A DNA stretch of 64,000 bases from an uncultured Bacteroidota bacterium (GTDB lineage Bacteria > Bacteroidota > Bacteroidia > Chitinophagales > Chitinophagaceae). How positions within the stretch are numbered: position 1 is the first letter of the stretch; every line of letters starts with the position of its first letter. The translations under genes were made by a program, and so were the position numbers. Below are positions 38,824-49,163 of the stretch, piece after piece. The stretch is taken from assembly GCA_903824725.1 (NCBI GenBank), contig CAIJXU010000054.1, positions 1 to 64,000 on the forward strand, in the 5' to 3' direction. The notes under the pieces are model-generated. The model had not been told where the DNA came from. It did not search any database and saw only the letters and a list, made by a program, of their open reading frames with translations.

Positions 38824-39921
38824 ATGAGCGCTGATATGAAAAATAAACATCATTATGTTGCGATTATGGCAGGAGGAATAGGAAGTCGCTTTTGGCCCAT
38901 GAGCAGGACTTCGTTTCCTAAGCAATTTTTGGATGTATTAAATACCGGTAAAACTTTAATACAATGGACTTACGATAGATACACAAAATTTATACCCGAG
39001 GAAAATATTTATATAGTGACTTCGGAAGAATATGTAGATATCGTAAAAAAACAATTACCTAATTTACCTGTTCAAAATATATTAGCAGAGCCTAGTAAAA
39101 AAAATACAGCTCCTTGTATCGCTTATATATCATTCAAATTAAATCAGATTGATCCAGAAGCTTGTTTTGTTGTTGCCCCTAGTGATCATTTAATTTTAGA
39201 AGAAGATAATTTTCAAAAAATTACGCTACAAGCACTTGACTTTGTTGCGAATATAAAAGCCTTAGCTACCCTAGGTATCAAGCCTACACATCCCAATACG
39301 GGATATGGTTATATTCAATACGAAGGCCTCGAAGTAGCTAAGGGTATTTATAAAGTAAAAACATTTACCGAAAAACCTGATTTAGAAATTGCAGCCTCCT
39401 TTTTAGCAAGTGGCGATTTTTTATGGAACGCAGGTATTTTTGCTTGGAAAGTTTCCACTATATTAACTGCTTTTGAAATCAACCAACCAGAAATGTATGA
39501 ATTGTTTGATCAACAAAAACAATTCTTCAACACGCCTGATGAAGCAAAAGCAATTCAAAAAATATATCCGCAGTGTACTAATATTTCGATTGACATTGCT
39601 ATTATGGAAAAGGCAGATAATGTATTTGTGATCCCATCTAGTTTTGGATGGAGTGATTTAGGTACATGGAACAGTGCTTATGAAAACATTGAAAAAGATT
39701 ACTTTGGCAATGCAGTTGCTTCAGACAATGTCATTGTGATTGATGCTACTAAGTGTATGATAAATGCACCTAAGGATAAACTAGTAGTAGTGCAAGGTTT
39801 AGATGATTTTATTATAGTAGATACCAAAGATGTATTACTCATCTGTAGTAAAGAAAAAGAACAGTCTATCAAAGAATATGTGGCAGAAGTGAAACGACAT
39901 AAAGGCGATAAATACATTTAA
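38824..39921 (+). CDS. manC: mannose-1-phosphate guanylyltransferase
   Basis: 365 aa. It makes GDP-mannose from mannose-1-P and GTP for surface polysaccharides. The pyrophosphorylase signature is MAGGIGSRFWPMSRTSFPKQF, with FTEKPD and NAGIFAWK further along. It lacks the C-terminal cupin isomerase domain of bifunctional ManC/AlgA proteins. It sits 6 nt after kdsD in the same transcript. Confidence 0.94.
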   Translation: MSADMKNKHHYVAIMAGGIGSRFWPMSRTSFPKQFLDVLNTGKTLIQWTYDRYTKFIPEENIYIVTSEEYVDIVKKQLPNLPVQNILAEPSKKNTAPCIAYISFKLNQIDPEACFVVAPSDHLILEEDNFQKITLQALDFVANIKALATLGIKPTHPNTGYGYIQYEGLEVAKGIYKVKTFTEKPDLEIAASFLASGDFLWNAGIFAWKVSTILTAFEINQPEMYELFDQQKQFFNTPDEAKAIQKIYPQCTNISIDIAIMEKADNVFVIPSSFGWSDLGTWNSAYENIEKDYFGNAVASDNVIVIDATKCMINAPKDKLVVVQGLDDFIIVDTKDVLLICSKEKEQSIKEYVAEVKRHKGDKYI

Positions 39922-39980
39922 CATTATTTATTAAGCTTACCTTAGCTTTACACAAACATTGCTTACTAAAGCCCCTCAAC

Positions 39981-41045
39981 ATGGCAACCATCATAAGCGG
40001 AACTGGAAGTTATATTCCTAGCATTATTAAAACCAATCAATCTTTTGAAGATCATACCTTTTATGGAGAGGATGGCGAATTGATTAAAACACCTAATGCC
40101 GAAATATTTGAAAAGTTTAAGGACATAACGGGTATTTATGAAAGAAGGTATGCCGAAGAAAATATGAATACTTCGGAGATGGCGACCAAAGCTGCACAAA
40201 TGGCAATAGCCGATGCGGGTATTGATCCTGAAACCATTGATCAAATCATTGTAGCCCATAATTTTGGTAATGTATTGCCCGGAACAATTCAAACAGATAC
40301 CATTCCTGCAATTGCTTCAAGGGTAAAACATGAATTGGGTATTAAAAACCCAAACTGTGTGGCTTATGATATATTATTTGGTTGTCCAGGTTGGATTCAA
40401 GGAGTAATTCAAGCAGATTCATTTATTAAATCAGGCATGGCTAAAAGATGTTTGGTCATTGGTGCCGAAATTTTAAGCAGAGTGGTAGATAGCCATGATA
40501 GAGATAGTATGATTTTTAGTGATGGCGCCGGAGCTTGTATTGTTGAAGGCGATTCCACAAGCACAAGTGGCATTTTAGCTTCTAGTGTGCAAAGTCATTG
40601 CGTGGATGAAACCTATTATTTGTATTTAGGCAAGTCCTATCATCCAGAGGGAGAGGAAGCGACACGTTATATTAAAATGAAGGGTCGAAAAGTATATGAA
40701 TATGCCATTAAAAATGTGCCTTTGGCAATGAAAGAATGTATTGAAAAAGCAGGCATAGATATTCATGATGTAAAAAAATTCTTTTTGCACCAAGCCAATG
40801 AAAAAATGGATGAAGGATTTATTAAAGCCTTATTTAAATTATATAATATCAGAACCATTCCAGAAAACATAATGCCAATGAGTATTCATGATTTGGGAAA
40901 TAGTTCAGTAGCCACCATCCCCACTTTATACGACTTAGTAAAACGAGGAAAATATAAGGAACATCAATTACACAAAGGTGATATTGTAATTTTTGCTTCA
41001 GTAGGAGCAGGAATGAATATTAATGCTATTTGCTATCGCGTATAA
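39981..41045 (+). CDS. 3-oxoacyl-ACP synthase III family protein (FabH-like)
   Basis: 354-residue thiolase-fold condensing enzyme. The Cys-His-Asn triad is visible: Cys in LFGCPGWIQG, His in FFLHQANEKM, Asn in LGNSSVATIP. It lengthens an acyl-CoA/ACP primer with malonyl-ACP. Long N-terminal and mid insertions relative to E. coli FabH (317 aa) and the loner position, away from other fab genes, suggest a specialised paralogue (for example branched-chain or secondary lipid) rather than the housekeeping enzyme. Its stop lies 6 bp from that of the convergent PurF-like gene. Confidence 0.88.
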   Translation: MATIISGTGSYIPSIIKTNQSFEDHTFYGEDGELIKTPNAEIFEKFKDITGIYERRYAEENMNTSEMATKAAQMAIADAGIDPETIDQIIVAHNFGNVLPGTIQTDTIPAIASRVKHELGIKNPNCVAYDILFGCPGWIQGVIQADSFIKSGMAKRCLVIGAEILSRVVDSHDRDSMIFSDGAGACIVEGDSTSTSGILASSVQSHCVDETYYLYLGKSYHPEGEEATRYIKMKGRKVYEYAIKNVPLAMKECIEKAGIDIHDVKKFFLHQANEKMDEGFIKALFKLYNIRTIPENIMPMSIHDLGNSSVATIPTLYDLVKRGKYKEHQLHKGDIVIFASVGAGMNINAICYRV

Positions 41046-41051
41046 GGGTTA

Positions 41052-42899
41052 TTAATAACCTCTTACATTTTTACCTTCCATAAAGTTCACAAAAGCTTTG
41101 TTACAAACCTTATTGCCACCTGGCGTAGGATAGTTTCCTGTAAAATACCAATCTCCTGTATTGGTAGGGCAACACTCATGTAAATCCTCAATTGTTTGAT
41201 AAATTACTTCTACTGGAATTGTAATATTATCTGGTGTTATTAATTGAGCAATTTTATCTGATATTTCTTCGGGAGTAAATGGCTTATATAATTGACGAAC
41301 CACATTTTCAGTATGTAAGGCTCCTTGTGTTTCAAGTTCTTTAATCTTATGTAAAACATCGTCAATCACATTGGTCATTCCCTTTTCATTCAATAATGCG
41401 ATCACGGCTCTAAAAGCAATGAAATCGCCCATCTTGCTCATGTCAATGCCGTAACAATCAGGATACCTAATTTGTGGTGCCGAGGATACGACAATAATTT
41501 TTTTAGGAGATAGTCTTGATAACATTCGAATGATACTTTCCTTTAAGGTAGTACCGCGTACAATACTATCATCAATCACTACTAATGTATCTTCATCTTT
41601 TCGAACCGTGCCATAAGTGATATCATATACATGCTGAACCATTTCATTACGATTGGCATCCTCTGTAATAAATGTTCTTAATTTAACATCCTTAATTGCA
41701 ATTTTTTCTTGTCTAATTTTTCGATTAACCATGGCTTCTAACTTCTCCGGATCTACATCATTGCCCCAACTTAAAATGCGTTCTACTTTTATTTTATTCA
41801 AATATTCCTCCATGCCTTTTACCAAACCATAAAAAGCCACTTCGGCGGTATTGGGGATATAAGAAAATATAGTATTTTTTAAATCTTTTTCTATTCGATC
41901 TAATACACGCTTGCTTAAATGATTTCCTAAAGCAATTCTTTCGCGATAAATTTTTTCATCACTTCCTCTCGAGAAATAGATACGCTCAAAGGAGCATGCT
42001 CTTCTTTCCTTTGCAGGAATAATTTGTTCAACTGAATACTTTCCATGATCATCTACCACCAAAGCCATGCCTGGCATGAGTTCCAACACTTCATTTTCGG
42101 CAACATTAAAAGTAGTTCTGATAGCAGCGCGTTCGCTTGCAGCAACAATGACCTCGTCATCAATATAATAATAAGCAGGTCTAATGCCATGCGCATCTCT
42201 CATTATAAAACTATATCCATTGCCCAATAAACCCCCTACTGTAAAACCTCCATCAAATAAAGGAACTGCATTTTTTAATACATTCACTATATTAGGCTGA
42301 TTGGGGTTGAGCTGTTCTTCTTTCTCCAAAAAATGATGAATCACTTCCATCATAGCAGCTAAATCACTTTCTTTTTCAAATGCGCCTGGCTCTAATTGAA
42401 TATGTTGATATAATTCATCTGTGTTGACTAAATTAAAATTACCCGCTAAAGCCAAATTTTTTCCAGGAACTAAATTTCTTTTGATGAATGGATGACAAAA
42501 TTCAATATTATTTTTGCCTTGTGTCCCATATCTTAAATGTCCTAAAAGTATTTCACCCATAAATGGCAAATGCCCTTTCATTAATCCAGGGTGCTTGGTA
42601 ATATCTGGTTGGAATTTTTCTAACTCTTGAATTTCTAGCCCTATTTTATAAAACAAATCTGCAATAGGCTGTTGTGCGTTACTACGAAGTCGATATAAAA
42701 AAGGATTCCCTGGCTCAATATTTAATTTTAAAGTGGCTAATCCCGCGCCATCCTGTCCACGATTATGTTGCTTTTCCATCAACAAATACAGCTTATTTAA
42801 GCCGTAGGTGACCGATCCTCTTTTTTGAAGATAATAAGAAAGAGGCTTTCTAAGTCGAATGTAAGCTAGCCCACATTCATGTTTGATTTCATCACTCAT
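41052..42899 (-). CDS. amidophosphoribosyltransferase-like protein, long PurF form
   Basis: 615 aa. An N-terminal class II glutamine amidotransferase domain starts at CGLAYIRL with the nucleophile Cys at residue 9, so an 8-residue propeptide would have to be removed. RGQDGAGLA and GHLRYGTQG are conserved. The phosphoribosyltransferase domain has the PRPP motif VVIDDSIVRGTTLKESI. The protein is about 100 residues longer than ordinary PurF and has extra insertions plus a C-terminal extension. In Bacteroidota such long forms exist beside a canonical PurF, so a second role is possible. No other pur genes are nearby. Confidence 0.85.
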   Translation of the reverse strand: MSDEIKHECGLAYIRLRKPLSYYLQKRGSVTYGLNKLYLLMEKQHNRGQDGAGLATLKLNIEPGNPFLYRLRSNAQQPIADLFYKIGLEIQELEKFQPDITKHPGLMKGHLPFMGEILLGHLRYGTQGKNNIEFCHPFIKRNLVPGKNLALAGNFNLVNTDELYQHIQLEPGAFEKESDLAAMMEVIHHFLEKEEQLNPNQPNIVNVLKNAVPLFDGGFTVGGLLGNGYSFIMRDAHGIRPAYYYIDDEVIVAASERAAIRTTFNVAENEVLELMPGMALVVDDHGKYSVEQIIPAKERRACSFERIYFSRGSDEKIYRERIALGNHLSKRVLDRIEKDLKNTIFSYIPNTAEVAFYGLVKGMEEYLNKIKVERILSWGNDVDPEKLEAMVNRKIRQEKIAIKDVKLRTFITEDANRNEMVQHVYDITYGTVRKDEDTLVVIDDSIVRGTTLKESIIRMLSRLSPKKIIVVSSAPQIRYPDCYGIDMSKMGDFIAFRAVIALLNEKGMTNVIDDVLHKIKELETQGALHTENVVRQLYKPFTPEEISDKIAQLITPDNITIPVEVIYQTIEDLHECCPTNTGDWYFTGNYPTPGGNKVCNKAFVNFMEGKNVRGY

Positions 42900-42910
42900 G
42901 ACGGATAAAA

Positions 42911-44302
42911 TTAATACACTTTTTCAGTAAGAATGGCATCAGCTGCTTTGCTCCAATTTATTAATTCAGGGCAAGCATGATATTCAGTATCTACAAAAAT
43001 GTAATAATTAGGGATATGTTCTTTAAACCACGCTTCAATTTGCTTTTGCTTTTTTTCATCCAAAGCGCGCTGTGAAACACGGTTGTAATCTTCTCTTAAA
43101 TTTTCTTTATGTGGTGTAGTTCGTTCTCTAAAATAAACCAATCTAACAGTTTGTCTGCCACGTTCATCTGTTGTGATCTGTGGTTCAGAAACATCGCCTG
43201 GTTTTAAAGTTTGTAATAGAATGACCATGTCCTTATCTAATTGGTCAATATTAACATAGGAGGAACCGTCTGAACCAGAAATAGCGCCACCGCTAAACTT
43301 ACTATTCTCGTCATCACTATATTTATTAACCGCTTCCCCAAAAGTCATTCTATTGGCAAGAATCTCTTTTCTTATACTATCTAAGAAATGTTTTGTTTCA
43401 TTAATTTCATCTTTGGTAATGGGAGGCATACGTAATATATGCTTCACCACGGCATCATCTCCTGAGCGAGAAATGAGCTGTATAATATGATATCCAAACT
43501 TAGACTTAATGGGTGCTGAAATTTGTCCTTCTTTTAAACGGAAAGCGCCCGCCATAAAAGCAGGATCCCAAGTTTTTTCATTTCTATTTAAATGGAATTG
43601 GCCAAGGTTGTCTTTTGCACTTGGATCCTCAGAATACAACTTCACTAATTGGTCAAATTTATTAAGGCCCGCTTCAACTTGTCTTCTATAATCTGATAAT
43701 TGTTTGATTACATATTCTTCAATATCACGATTGGCTTTAGGATGCACAATGATTTCAGCCATATTCACTTCACTTTCATACAAAGGCAAACTATCTGATG
43801 GAATTTTATTATAGAAGGCCCTCACTTCAAAAGGTGTAATTTTAATTTTATCCACTACCTTTTTCTGCATTTCCTCAGCCAATTTTTGCTCCTTAATCAT
43901 TGTTCTAAAGTCCTCCTTTAACTGAAAAACACTACGGCCTGCTACTTCTTCTAGCACTTCTTTAGAACCAAATTGCTGAAGAAAACTTCTGATTTTGCTA
44001 TCAATGGCACTCTCAACCTCTTCATCTGTGACTAAAATAGAATCCTTCTCAGCTTGCAAAACCAATGCTTTTCTCATCATTTGTTGCTCTACTACTTGAC
44101 AGCTTGAGGGGAGTATTACATTTTCCTGACCTTGCGCTTGTCGCTTCATGTCAAGAATGGAATTGTCGATGTCGGACTTTAAAATATATTTATCACCAAC
44201 CGTTCCCACAATTTTATCTGCTAATACTTTTTTAACCTGTGCATTCATTTGAACGGAAAAGGATAAAAAAACAATGGAAAAAACAATGCTAACTATTTTC
44301 AT
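42911..44302 (-). CDS. periplasmic peptidylprolyl isomerase, SurA-like
   Basis: 463 aa with a signal peptide (about 1-22, ending FSVQMNAQ). An N-terminal SurA-type chaperone region is followed by two parvulin domains (NMAEIIVHPKANRD... about 175-280; VKHILRMPPITKDE... about 285-385) and a short C-terminal helix. It assists folding of outer-membrane proteins. It lies 11 nt upstream of the purF-like gene. Confidence 0.9.
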   Translation of the reverse strand: MKIVSIVFSIVFLSFSVQMNAQVKKVLADKIVGTVGDKYILKSDIDNSILDMKRQAQGQENVILPSSCQVVEQQMMRKALVLQAEKDSILVTDEEVESAIDSKIRSFLQQFGSKEVLEEVAGRSVFQLKEDFRTMIKEQKLAEEMQKKVVDKIKITPFEVRAFYNKIPSDSLPLYESEVNMAEIIVHPKANRDIEEYVIKQLSDYRRQVEAGLNKFDQLVKLYSEDPSAKDNLGQFHLNRNEKTWDPAFMAGAFRLKEGQISAPIKSKFGYHIIQLISRSGDDAVVKHILRMPPITKDEINETKHFLDSIRKEILANRMTFGEAVNKYSDDENSKFSGGAISGSDGSSYVNIDQLDKDMVILLQTLKPGDVSEPQITTDERGRQTVRLVYFRERTTPHKENLREDYNRVSQRALDEKKQKQIEAWFKEHIPNYYIFVDTEYHACPELINWSKAADAILTEKVY

Positions 44303-44370
44303 CGAAATTAAATTAATGTTTAAAGGTCAGATACTAGGTTGATTTTTCCAAGCATCATATCTTAATTATT

Positions 44371-47217
44371 TTATAAAGTACGCTTTACTTCCTCTTCTTC
44401 AAATGCTTCCACGATATCCCCCACCTTTAAGTCAATAAAGTTTTTAATCGTTAAGCCGCATTCCATATTAGAAACCACTTCCTTGGCGTCGTCTTTGAAT
44501 CGCTTCAAACTTCCCAATTCTGCAGCTTGCCCTTCCCCTTTAGGGTATTCCACAATACCATCACGGATAATACGTATTTTACTATTTCTACTCAATTTAC
44601 CATCCAATACAAAACATCCTGCAACGGTTGCTTTATCAAATTTGTATACTTCTCTTACTTCAACATTTGCAGTAATTTTTTCCTGAATCTTAGGTTCTAA
44701 CATACCTTCCATTGCACTCTTAATTTCATCAATGGCGTTATAGATAATGGAATATAATTTGATTTCCACCCCTTCCGTTTCAGCTAATTTATTTGCTTGC
44801 ATACTAGGTCGAACATTAAATCCAATAATAATGGCATCTGACGCAGCAGATAACAATACATCTGATTCAGAAATTTGACCTACCCCTTTTAATACAACTC
44901 TTACAGCAATTTCTTCGGTAGATAATTTTTGTAATGAGTCACTCAAGGCTTCAACTGATCCATCCACATCCCCTTTGATAATAATATTCAATTCCTTGAA
45001 ATTACCTAAGGCCAAACGACGACCAATTTCATCTAATGTAATATGTTTTCTAGTTCTTAAACCTTGCTCTCTTAATAATTGAGCGCGTTTAGTAGCTAAT
45101 TCTTTTGCTTCGGACTCATCTTCAAATACTTTGAATTTCTCACCCGCTTGTGGTGCTCCATTCAAACCTAATATCACCACTGGTGTAGAAGGAGGTGCTG
45201 AATCAATACGTTGATTACGCTCATTAAACATCGCTTTTACACGTCCATAATATTGTCCAGATAAAATTAAATCACCTTGTCTTAAAGTTCCGTTTTGTAC
45301 TAAAATAGTGGCGACATAACCACGCCCTTTATCTAAAGAGGCTTCAATGATGGTTCCTGTACCTTCTCTGTTTGGGTTGGCTTTTAAATCTAATAAATCA
45401 GATTCTAAAATAACTTTTTCTAATAAGGTATCTACATTCAATCCTTGCTTAGCAGACAACTCTTGGTTTTGGAATTTACCACCCCAAGCTTCTACTAAAA
45501 TATTCATTTGAGAAAGTTGCTCGTATATTTTTTGTGGATTAGCACCGTCCTTATCAATTTTGTTGACAGCAAATATCATGGGAACACTCGCAGCTTGCGC
45601 ATGCGAAATAGCCTCTTTTGTTTGAGGCATTACAGCATCATCCGCTGCTACTACAATGATGGCGATATCGGTTACTTTAGCACCTCTTGCACGCATCGCT
45701 GTAAACGCTTCGTGACCCGGTGTATCTAAGAAAGTAATGGCTTTACCATTTGGTAAGGTTACCTCGTATGCACCAATATGTTGTGTAATACCTCCAGCTT
45801 CACCTGCAACAACATTGGCATTACGTATATAATCCAATAAAGAAGTTTTACCGTGATCTACGTGACCCATAATGGTAACAATAGGAGGACGCTCCACTAA
45901 GTTGGCTAAATCTTCTGCTTCTTCTTCTTCATCCATTTCTTCTACATCTTCTAGTCCAACAAATTCTACTTCAAAAGCAAATTCACTTGCTACTAATTCA
46001 ATGACTTCCGCATCTAATCTTTGGTTAATAGAAACCATGATACCCAAATTCATACACTTGCTAATGATATCAGCAAAACTGACATCCATTAAACTTGACA
46101 ACTCACTTACAGTTACAAATTCAGTTACTTGTAATTTATTATCTCTTACTTCACTTTGTTCATTCTCTGCAGCTTCTTCTCTTTTAGCACGACGATATTT
46201 AGATTTCAAACTTTTACCTCGACCTCCTTGGCCTGATAATTTAGCCTGTGTTTCTTTGATCTTATCTTGAATGGCTTTTTGACCAATTTCTTTTTGTTCG
46301 GGTGTTTGTGGTGCATTGCGATTACCTCCTGGTCTGTTACCACCTGGTCTATTGCCCCCTTGTCCTTGGTATCCACCACCTGGTTTATTACCACCTGGTC
46401 TGTTTCCACCTTGGGCTCCGCCCCCTGGACGATTGCCTCCACCTTGCGCACCGCCTTGTTGTGGAGGACGACCTGTTGGAGTAGGAATGCGTTTACGAAC
46501 TCGCTTTTCCTCCTGACTCATTGGTTTTGGCCTTGTATCGCTATTAACAGGTAAATCAATTTTACCCATCACTTTTGGACCTTCTAATTTGTCAGCCCTA
46601 ATATTTTCAATTTTACCATGCACATTTTCGGGCGCAATAGAATGATCGACTGGAGCTGATTTTTTGGATGCCGATTTAGCAGCTGGTGCTTTTTCGGCTG
46701 GCTTGGCTTCTGGCTCTTTGGGAGCATCTGCTTTTTTGGTTGCTTTTTTAGGTCGAGTAGAGGAATCAATTTGAGATAAATCAATCTTGTTGATGACCTT
46801 TGGTGTTTCTACTTCAGGTACTTTGATATTGGTAGTTACTTGTTCAGCAGGAACTTCTTCAATTGTCTTTTCAGCTTTACTTGCTTTTTTATCGGCAGCT
46901 ACTTTAGTTTCTTTTGCCTTAGGCGCATCCGCTTCTTCAGCTTCAGGTGCTTTTTTGGCAACGGCTTCCTCTGGCTTTTTAGCTTTATCAGTAATTGCAT
47001 TTTTAGGCAATTCAACATGATCTGCTTTATCCCTGGCCACTTTGTCGCCCTGAAATTCAGCTTGTAAAGCGTAATACTGATCCTCCGTTAATTTAGCCGC
47101 TGGCTTAAGGTCATCCTTGGGGAAACCTTTCTTAGCTAGGAACTCAATCAAGGTATCTTGACCGATGTTGAACTCCTTAGCAGCTGCTAACAATCTTGGT
47201 AATTTCAATTCTGACAT
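44371..47217 (-). CDS. infB: translation initiation factor IF-2
   Basis: 948 aa. A long N-terminal region (about 1-340) contains an IF2_N-like helix bundle, an Ala/Lys/Pro-rich linker and a Gly/Arg/Asn-rich tract. The GTPase core follows: G1 [16 protein letters not shown]3 [13 protein letters not shown]4 NKIDKDGA. Domains II, III and the fMet-tRNA-binding C2 domain end the protein. It positions initiator tRNA on the 30S. It is third in the rimP-nusA-infB operon, 68 nt after nusA, an order conserved across bacteria. Confidence 0.97.
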   Translation of the reverse strand: MSELKLPRLLAAAKEFNIGQDTLIEFLAKKGFPKDDLKPAAKLTEDQYYALQAEFQGDKVARDKADHVELPKNAITDKAKKPEEAVAKKAPEAEEADAPKAKETKVAADKKASKAEKTIEEVPAEQVTTNIKVPEVETPKVINKIDLSQIDSSTRPKKATKKADAPKEPEAKPAEKAPAAKSASKKSAPVDHSIAPENVHGKIENIRADKLEGPKVMGKIDLPVNSDTRPKPMSQEEKRVRKRIPTPTGRPPQQGGAQGGGNRPGGGAQGGNRPGGNKPGGGYQGQGGNRPGGNRPGGNRNAPQTPEQKEIGQKAIQDKIKETQAKLSGQGGRGKSLKSKYRRAKREEAAENEQSEVRDNKLQVTEFVTVSELSSLMDVSFADIISKCMNLGIMVSINQRLDAEVIELVASEFAFEVEFVGLEDVEEMDEEEEAEDLANLVERPPIVTIMGHVDHGKTSLLDYIRNANVVAGEAGGITQHIGAYEVTLPNGKAITFLDTPGHEAFTAMRARGAKVTDIAIIVVAADDAVMPQTKEAISHAQAASVPMIFAVNKIDKDGANPQKIYEQLSQMNILVEAWGGKFQNQELSAKQGLNVDTLLEKVILESDLLDLKANPNREGTGTIIEASLDKGRGYVATILVQNGTLRQGDLILSGQYYGRVKAMFNERNQRIDSAPPSTPVVILGLNGAPQAGEKFKVFEDESEAKELATKRAQLLREQGLRTRKHITLDEIGRRLALGNFKELNIIIKGDVDGSVEALSDSLQKLSTEEIAVRVVLKGVGQISESDVLLSAASDAIIIGFNVRPSMQANKLAETEGVEIKLYSIIYNAIDEIKSAMEGMLEPKIQEKITANVEVREVYKFDKATVAGCFVLDGKLSRNSKIRIIRDGIVEYPKGEGQAAELGSLKRFKDDAKEVVSNMECGLTIKNFIDLKVGDIVEAFEEEEVKRTL
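46324..46468 (-). repeat. Gly-rich in-frame repeat tract of infB
   Basis: Imperfect repeats of GGTGGTAACAGACCAGG type encode [12 protein letters not shown]. The opposite strand yields spurious Pro/Cys-rich ORFs in the ORF track. The tract is coding and likely variable in length. Confidence 0.6.
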
Positions 47218-47285
47218 TCTAATGTTTTTTGTCCCTTTTTATGGGAACGAGTAACCTAATACAAATATACTTTCAAAAATCAAGG

Positions 47286-48536
47286 TTATTCACCTTTATC
47301 AAACTCTTCTTGTAAAATTCGACGCACATCCGCGATGGTCTCTTTTTCTAAATCGGTTCTTCTTTCTAGTTCATCGGCACTTAGCTTGATAACGCTGCGA
47401 GCAGTATCACAACCCACACGCTTGAATTCATCAATAATCCAAGTTTCAATTTCATCGCTAAATTCATCTAAATCAATGTCAAATTCATCAACGATTTCCT
47501 CGTCTTCACGATAAACATCTAATTCAAAGCCTGTTAATTCAGCAGCCAATTTAATATTCACCCCACGACGGCCAATGGCTAAAGAAACCTGATCAGCTGG
47601 TAAGTATACTTCGACACGCTTTGTTTCGGTGTCAATATTCATGTAGCTAATTTTGGCAGGTGTTAATGAACGTTGTATTAATAATTGAGTATTAGTTGTA
47701 AAATTAATGACATCAATATTTTCATTTTTTAATTCTCTTACAATACCATGGATACGACTTCCTTTCATTCCCACACAAGCACCTACTGGATCAATACGAT
47801 CGTCAAAAGATTCAACGGCCACTTTAGCACGCTCACCTGGTTCACGCACAATTTTTTTAATGGTAATTAAACCATCAAATATTTCAGGTACTTCAATTTC
47901 TAATAATTTAGCTAAGAATAAAGGACTTGTTCTAGATAAAATAATAACAGGTGAATTATTTTTCATATCCACTCTTGCTACTACTGCACGAATATTTTCC
48001 CCCTTCTTAAAAAAGTCTTGAGGAATTTGTTCTGTTTTTGGAAGAATCAATTCATTTCCTTCTTCATCTAATAACAAAACTTCTTTTTTCCAAACTTGAT
48101 AAATTTCAGCATTAATAATATCGCCAATACGATCAGAATATTTTTTTACTAAAACATTTTTCTTAAGATCATTGATACGAGAAGCCAAAGTTTGTTTAGC
48201 TGCTAATATAGCCCTACGACCAAAGTCTAAAATATCTACCTCTTCATATAAATCCTCACCTATCTCAAAGTCAGGCTCTATCTTGATTGCGTAAGAATAA
48301 GGTACTTCCTCTAAAGGATTGTCAACATCATCATCGGGTCTAATTTGACGACGACGAATTATTTCCAAATCTCCTTTTTCGGCATTCACGATAACATCAA
48401 AGTTTTCGTCACTACCATACTTTTTTCTGATCAAAGTTTTAAAAACATCTTCTACCACTTTCATCATCGTTGGGCGATCAATATTTTCAGCGTCTTTAAA
48501 CTCCTGAAAAGCTTCGATCAAATTTATACTTGCCAT
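47286..48536 (-). CDS. nusA: transcription termination/antitermination factor NusA
   Basis: 416 aa. N-terminal RNAP-binding domain, S1 domain (IGDIINAEIYQVWKKEVLL about 130-200), two KH domains (GACVGMKGSRIHGIVREL; AIGRRGVNIKLAAEL) and a short acidic C-terminus ending in a helix-hairpin-like segment. The ORF track begins at a TTG 18 nt upstream; ATG at 48536 is chosen because MASINLIEAFQEF is the family N-terminus. A 6-bp stem (48551-48567) lies just upstream of the start. It is second in the rimP-nusA-infB operon and may control that operon through the leader terminator. Confidence 0.96.
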   Translation of the reverse strand: MASINLIEAFQEFKDAENIDRPTMMKVVEDVFKTLIRKKYGSDENFDVIVNAEKGDLEIIRRRQIRPDDDVDNPLEEVPYSYAIKIEPDFEIGEDLYEEVDILDFGRRAILAAKQTLASRINDLKKNVLVKKYSDRIGDIINAEIYQVWKKEVLLLDEEGNELILPKTEQIPQDFFKKGENIRAVVARVDMKNNSPVIILSRTSPLFLAKLLEIEVPEIFDGLITIKKIVREPGERAKVAVESFDDRIDPVGACVGMKGSRIHGIVRELKNENIDVINFTTNTQLLIQRSLTPAKISYMNIDTETKRVEVYLPADQVSLAIGRRGVNIKLAAELTGFELDVYREDEEIVDEFDIDLDEFSDEIETWIIDEFKRVGCDTARSVIKLSADELERRTDLEKETIADVRRILQEEFDKGE

Positions 48537-48574
48537 AACATAATTTTTTTTCAAGCTTTACGCTTGATGATTTG

Positions 48575-49045
48575 TTAAAATTGAACTTGAACTATAGTTG
48601 ATTTAATATTCTCAAATGGGATCAGCAATTGTTGTTGGATTGCTTTTTTTCCTTTTCCGTCGGTCCACTCTAATACAATGTCATTATCCGAAACTGTCAT
48701 CAGTTGACCTATTTTTTCACTTGCATCATTTAAAGTAACCATCACTTTGCGACCTATATTTTTTTGATATTGACGATTCAATATTAAAGGTTCGTCTACA
48801 CCAGGCGATGACACTTCTAATGAAAAATCGCCTTCGGGAAACCAAGCTTCTTCTTCGATGGCTTTGTACAATTTTCGATTAAAAAAAGTACATCGCTCAA
48901 TAGGCAACCCTTTGTCCCCATCTAAAAACACTTTAATGTTATTAGTAGGTTTAATTTTTATCTGAACGCAAAAATAGCTTTGATCCTCTTCTAAAAAAGG
49001 GTCGATGACTGCTTTTACCTTATCTATTAATACACTTGGTTCCAT
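48575..49045 (-). CDS. rimP: ribosome maturation factor RimP
   Basis: 156 aa. N-terminal ferredoxin-like domain (CTFFNRKLYKAIEEEAWFPEGDFSLEVSSPGVDEPL) and C-terminal SH3-like barrel match RimP. It helps 30S assembly. It is first gene of the rimP-nusA-infB operon. The ATG lies only 13 nt after a terminator-like hairpin. Confidence 0.93.
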   Translation of the reverse strand: MEPSVLIDKVKAVIDPFLEEDQSYFCVQIKIKPTNNIKVFLDGDKGLPIERCTFFNRKLYKAIEEEAWFPEGDFSLEVSSPGVDEPLILNRQYQKNIGRKVMVTLNDASEKIGQLMTVSDNDIVLEWTDGKGKKAIQQQLLIPFENIKSTIVQVQF

Positions 49046-49052
49046 ATTTAAA

Positions 49053-49082
49053 AAAGAAGAAGGGAACGATTTCGTTCCCTTC
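49053..49082 (-). terminator. leader terminator (candidate attenuator) of the rimP-nusA-infB operon
   Basis: On the minus strand GAAGGGAACG-AAAT-CGTTCCCTTC is a perfect 10-bp stem followed by TTCTTTTTT and then the rimP ATG. It lies between a good promoter (49102-49134) and the first gene, so it can only act on the operon's own transcript. In E. coli the nusA operon leader is likewise subject to termination. NusA control here is inference. Confidence 0.7.
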
Positions 49083-49101
49083 GATAGCTTTTATACTAGA
49101 C

Positions 49102-49134
49102 CAAAGGTAATAAAAGAGGATGAAATATCCCAAA
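49102..49134 (-). promoter_or_regulatory. promoter of rimP-nusA-infB
   Basis: Minus-strand TTTG (49131-49134), a 21-nt spacer and TACCTTTG (49102-49109) fit the Bacteroidota promoter pattern. The predicted start near 49095 places the terminator hairpin within the leader. Confidence 0.55.
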
Positions 49135-49163
49135 ATTATTGTGAGAGCCCTTATTTTTGCACT

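Noticed and set aside
46302-46516. Pro/Cys-rich ORFs opposite infB (several overlapping in the track)
   Set aside because: They mirror the Gly-rich repeat tract of infB on the other strand; no start context or family resemblance.
48537-48554. TTG start of nusA as given in the track
   Set aside because: It begins inside a small stem-loop; ATG at 48536 gives the conserved N-terminus.
49005-49163. N-terminal extension of the DUF4834 ORF into rimP
   Set aside because: It runs through the rimP start and the divergent promoter/hairpin; the ATG at 49164 begins the membrane helix.
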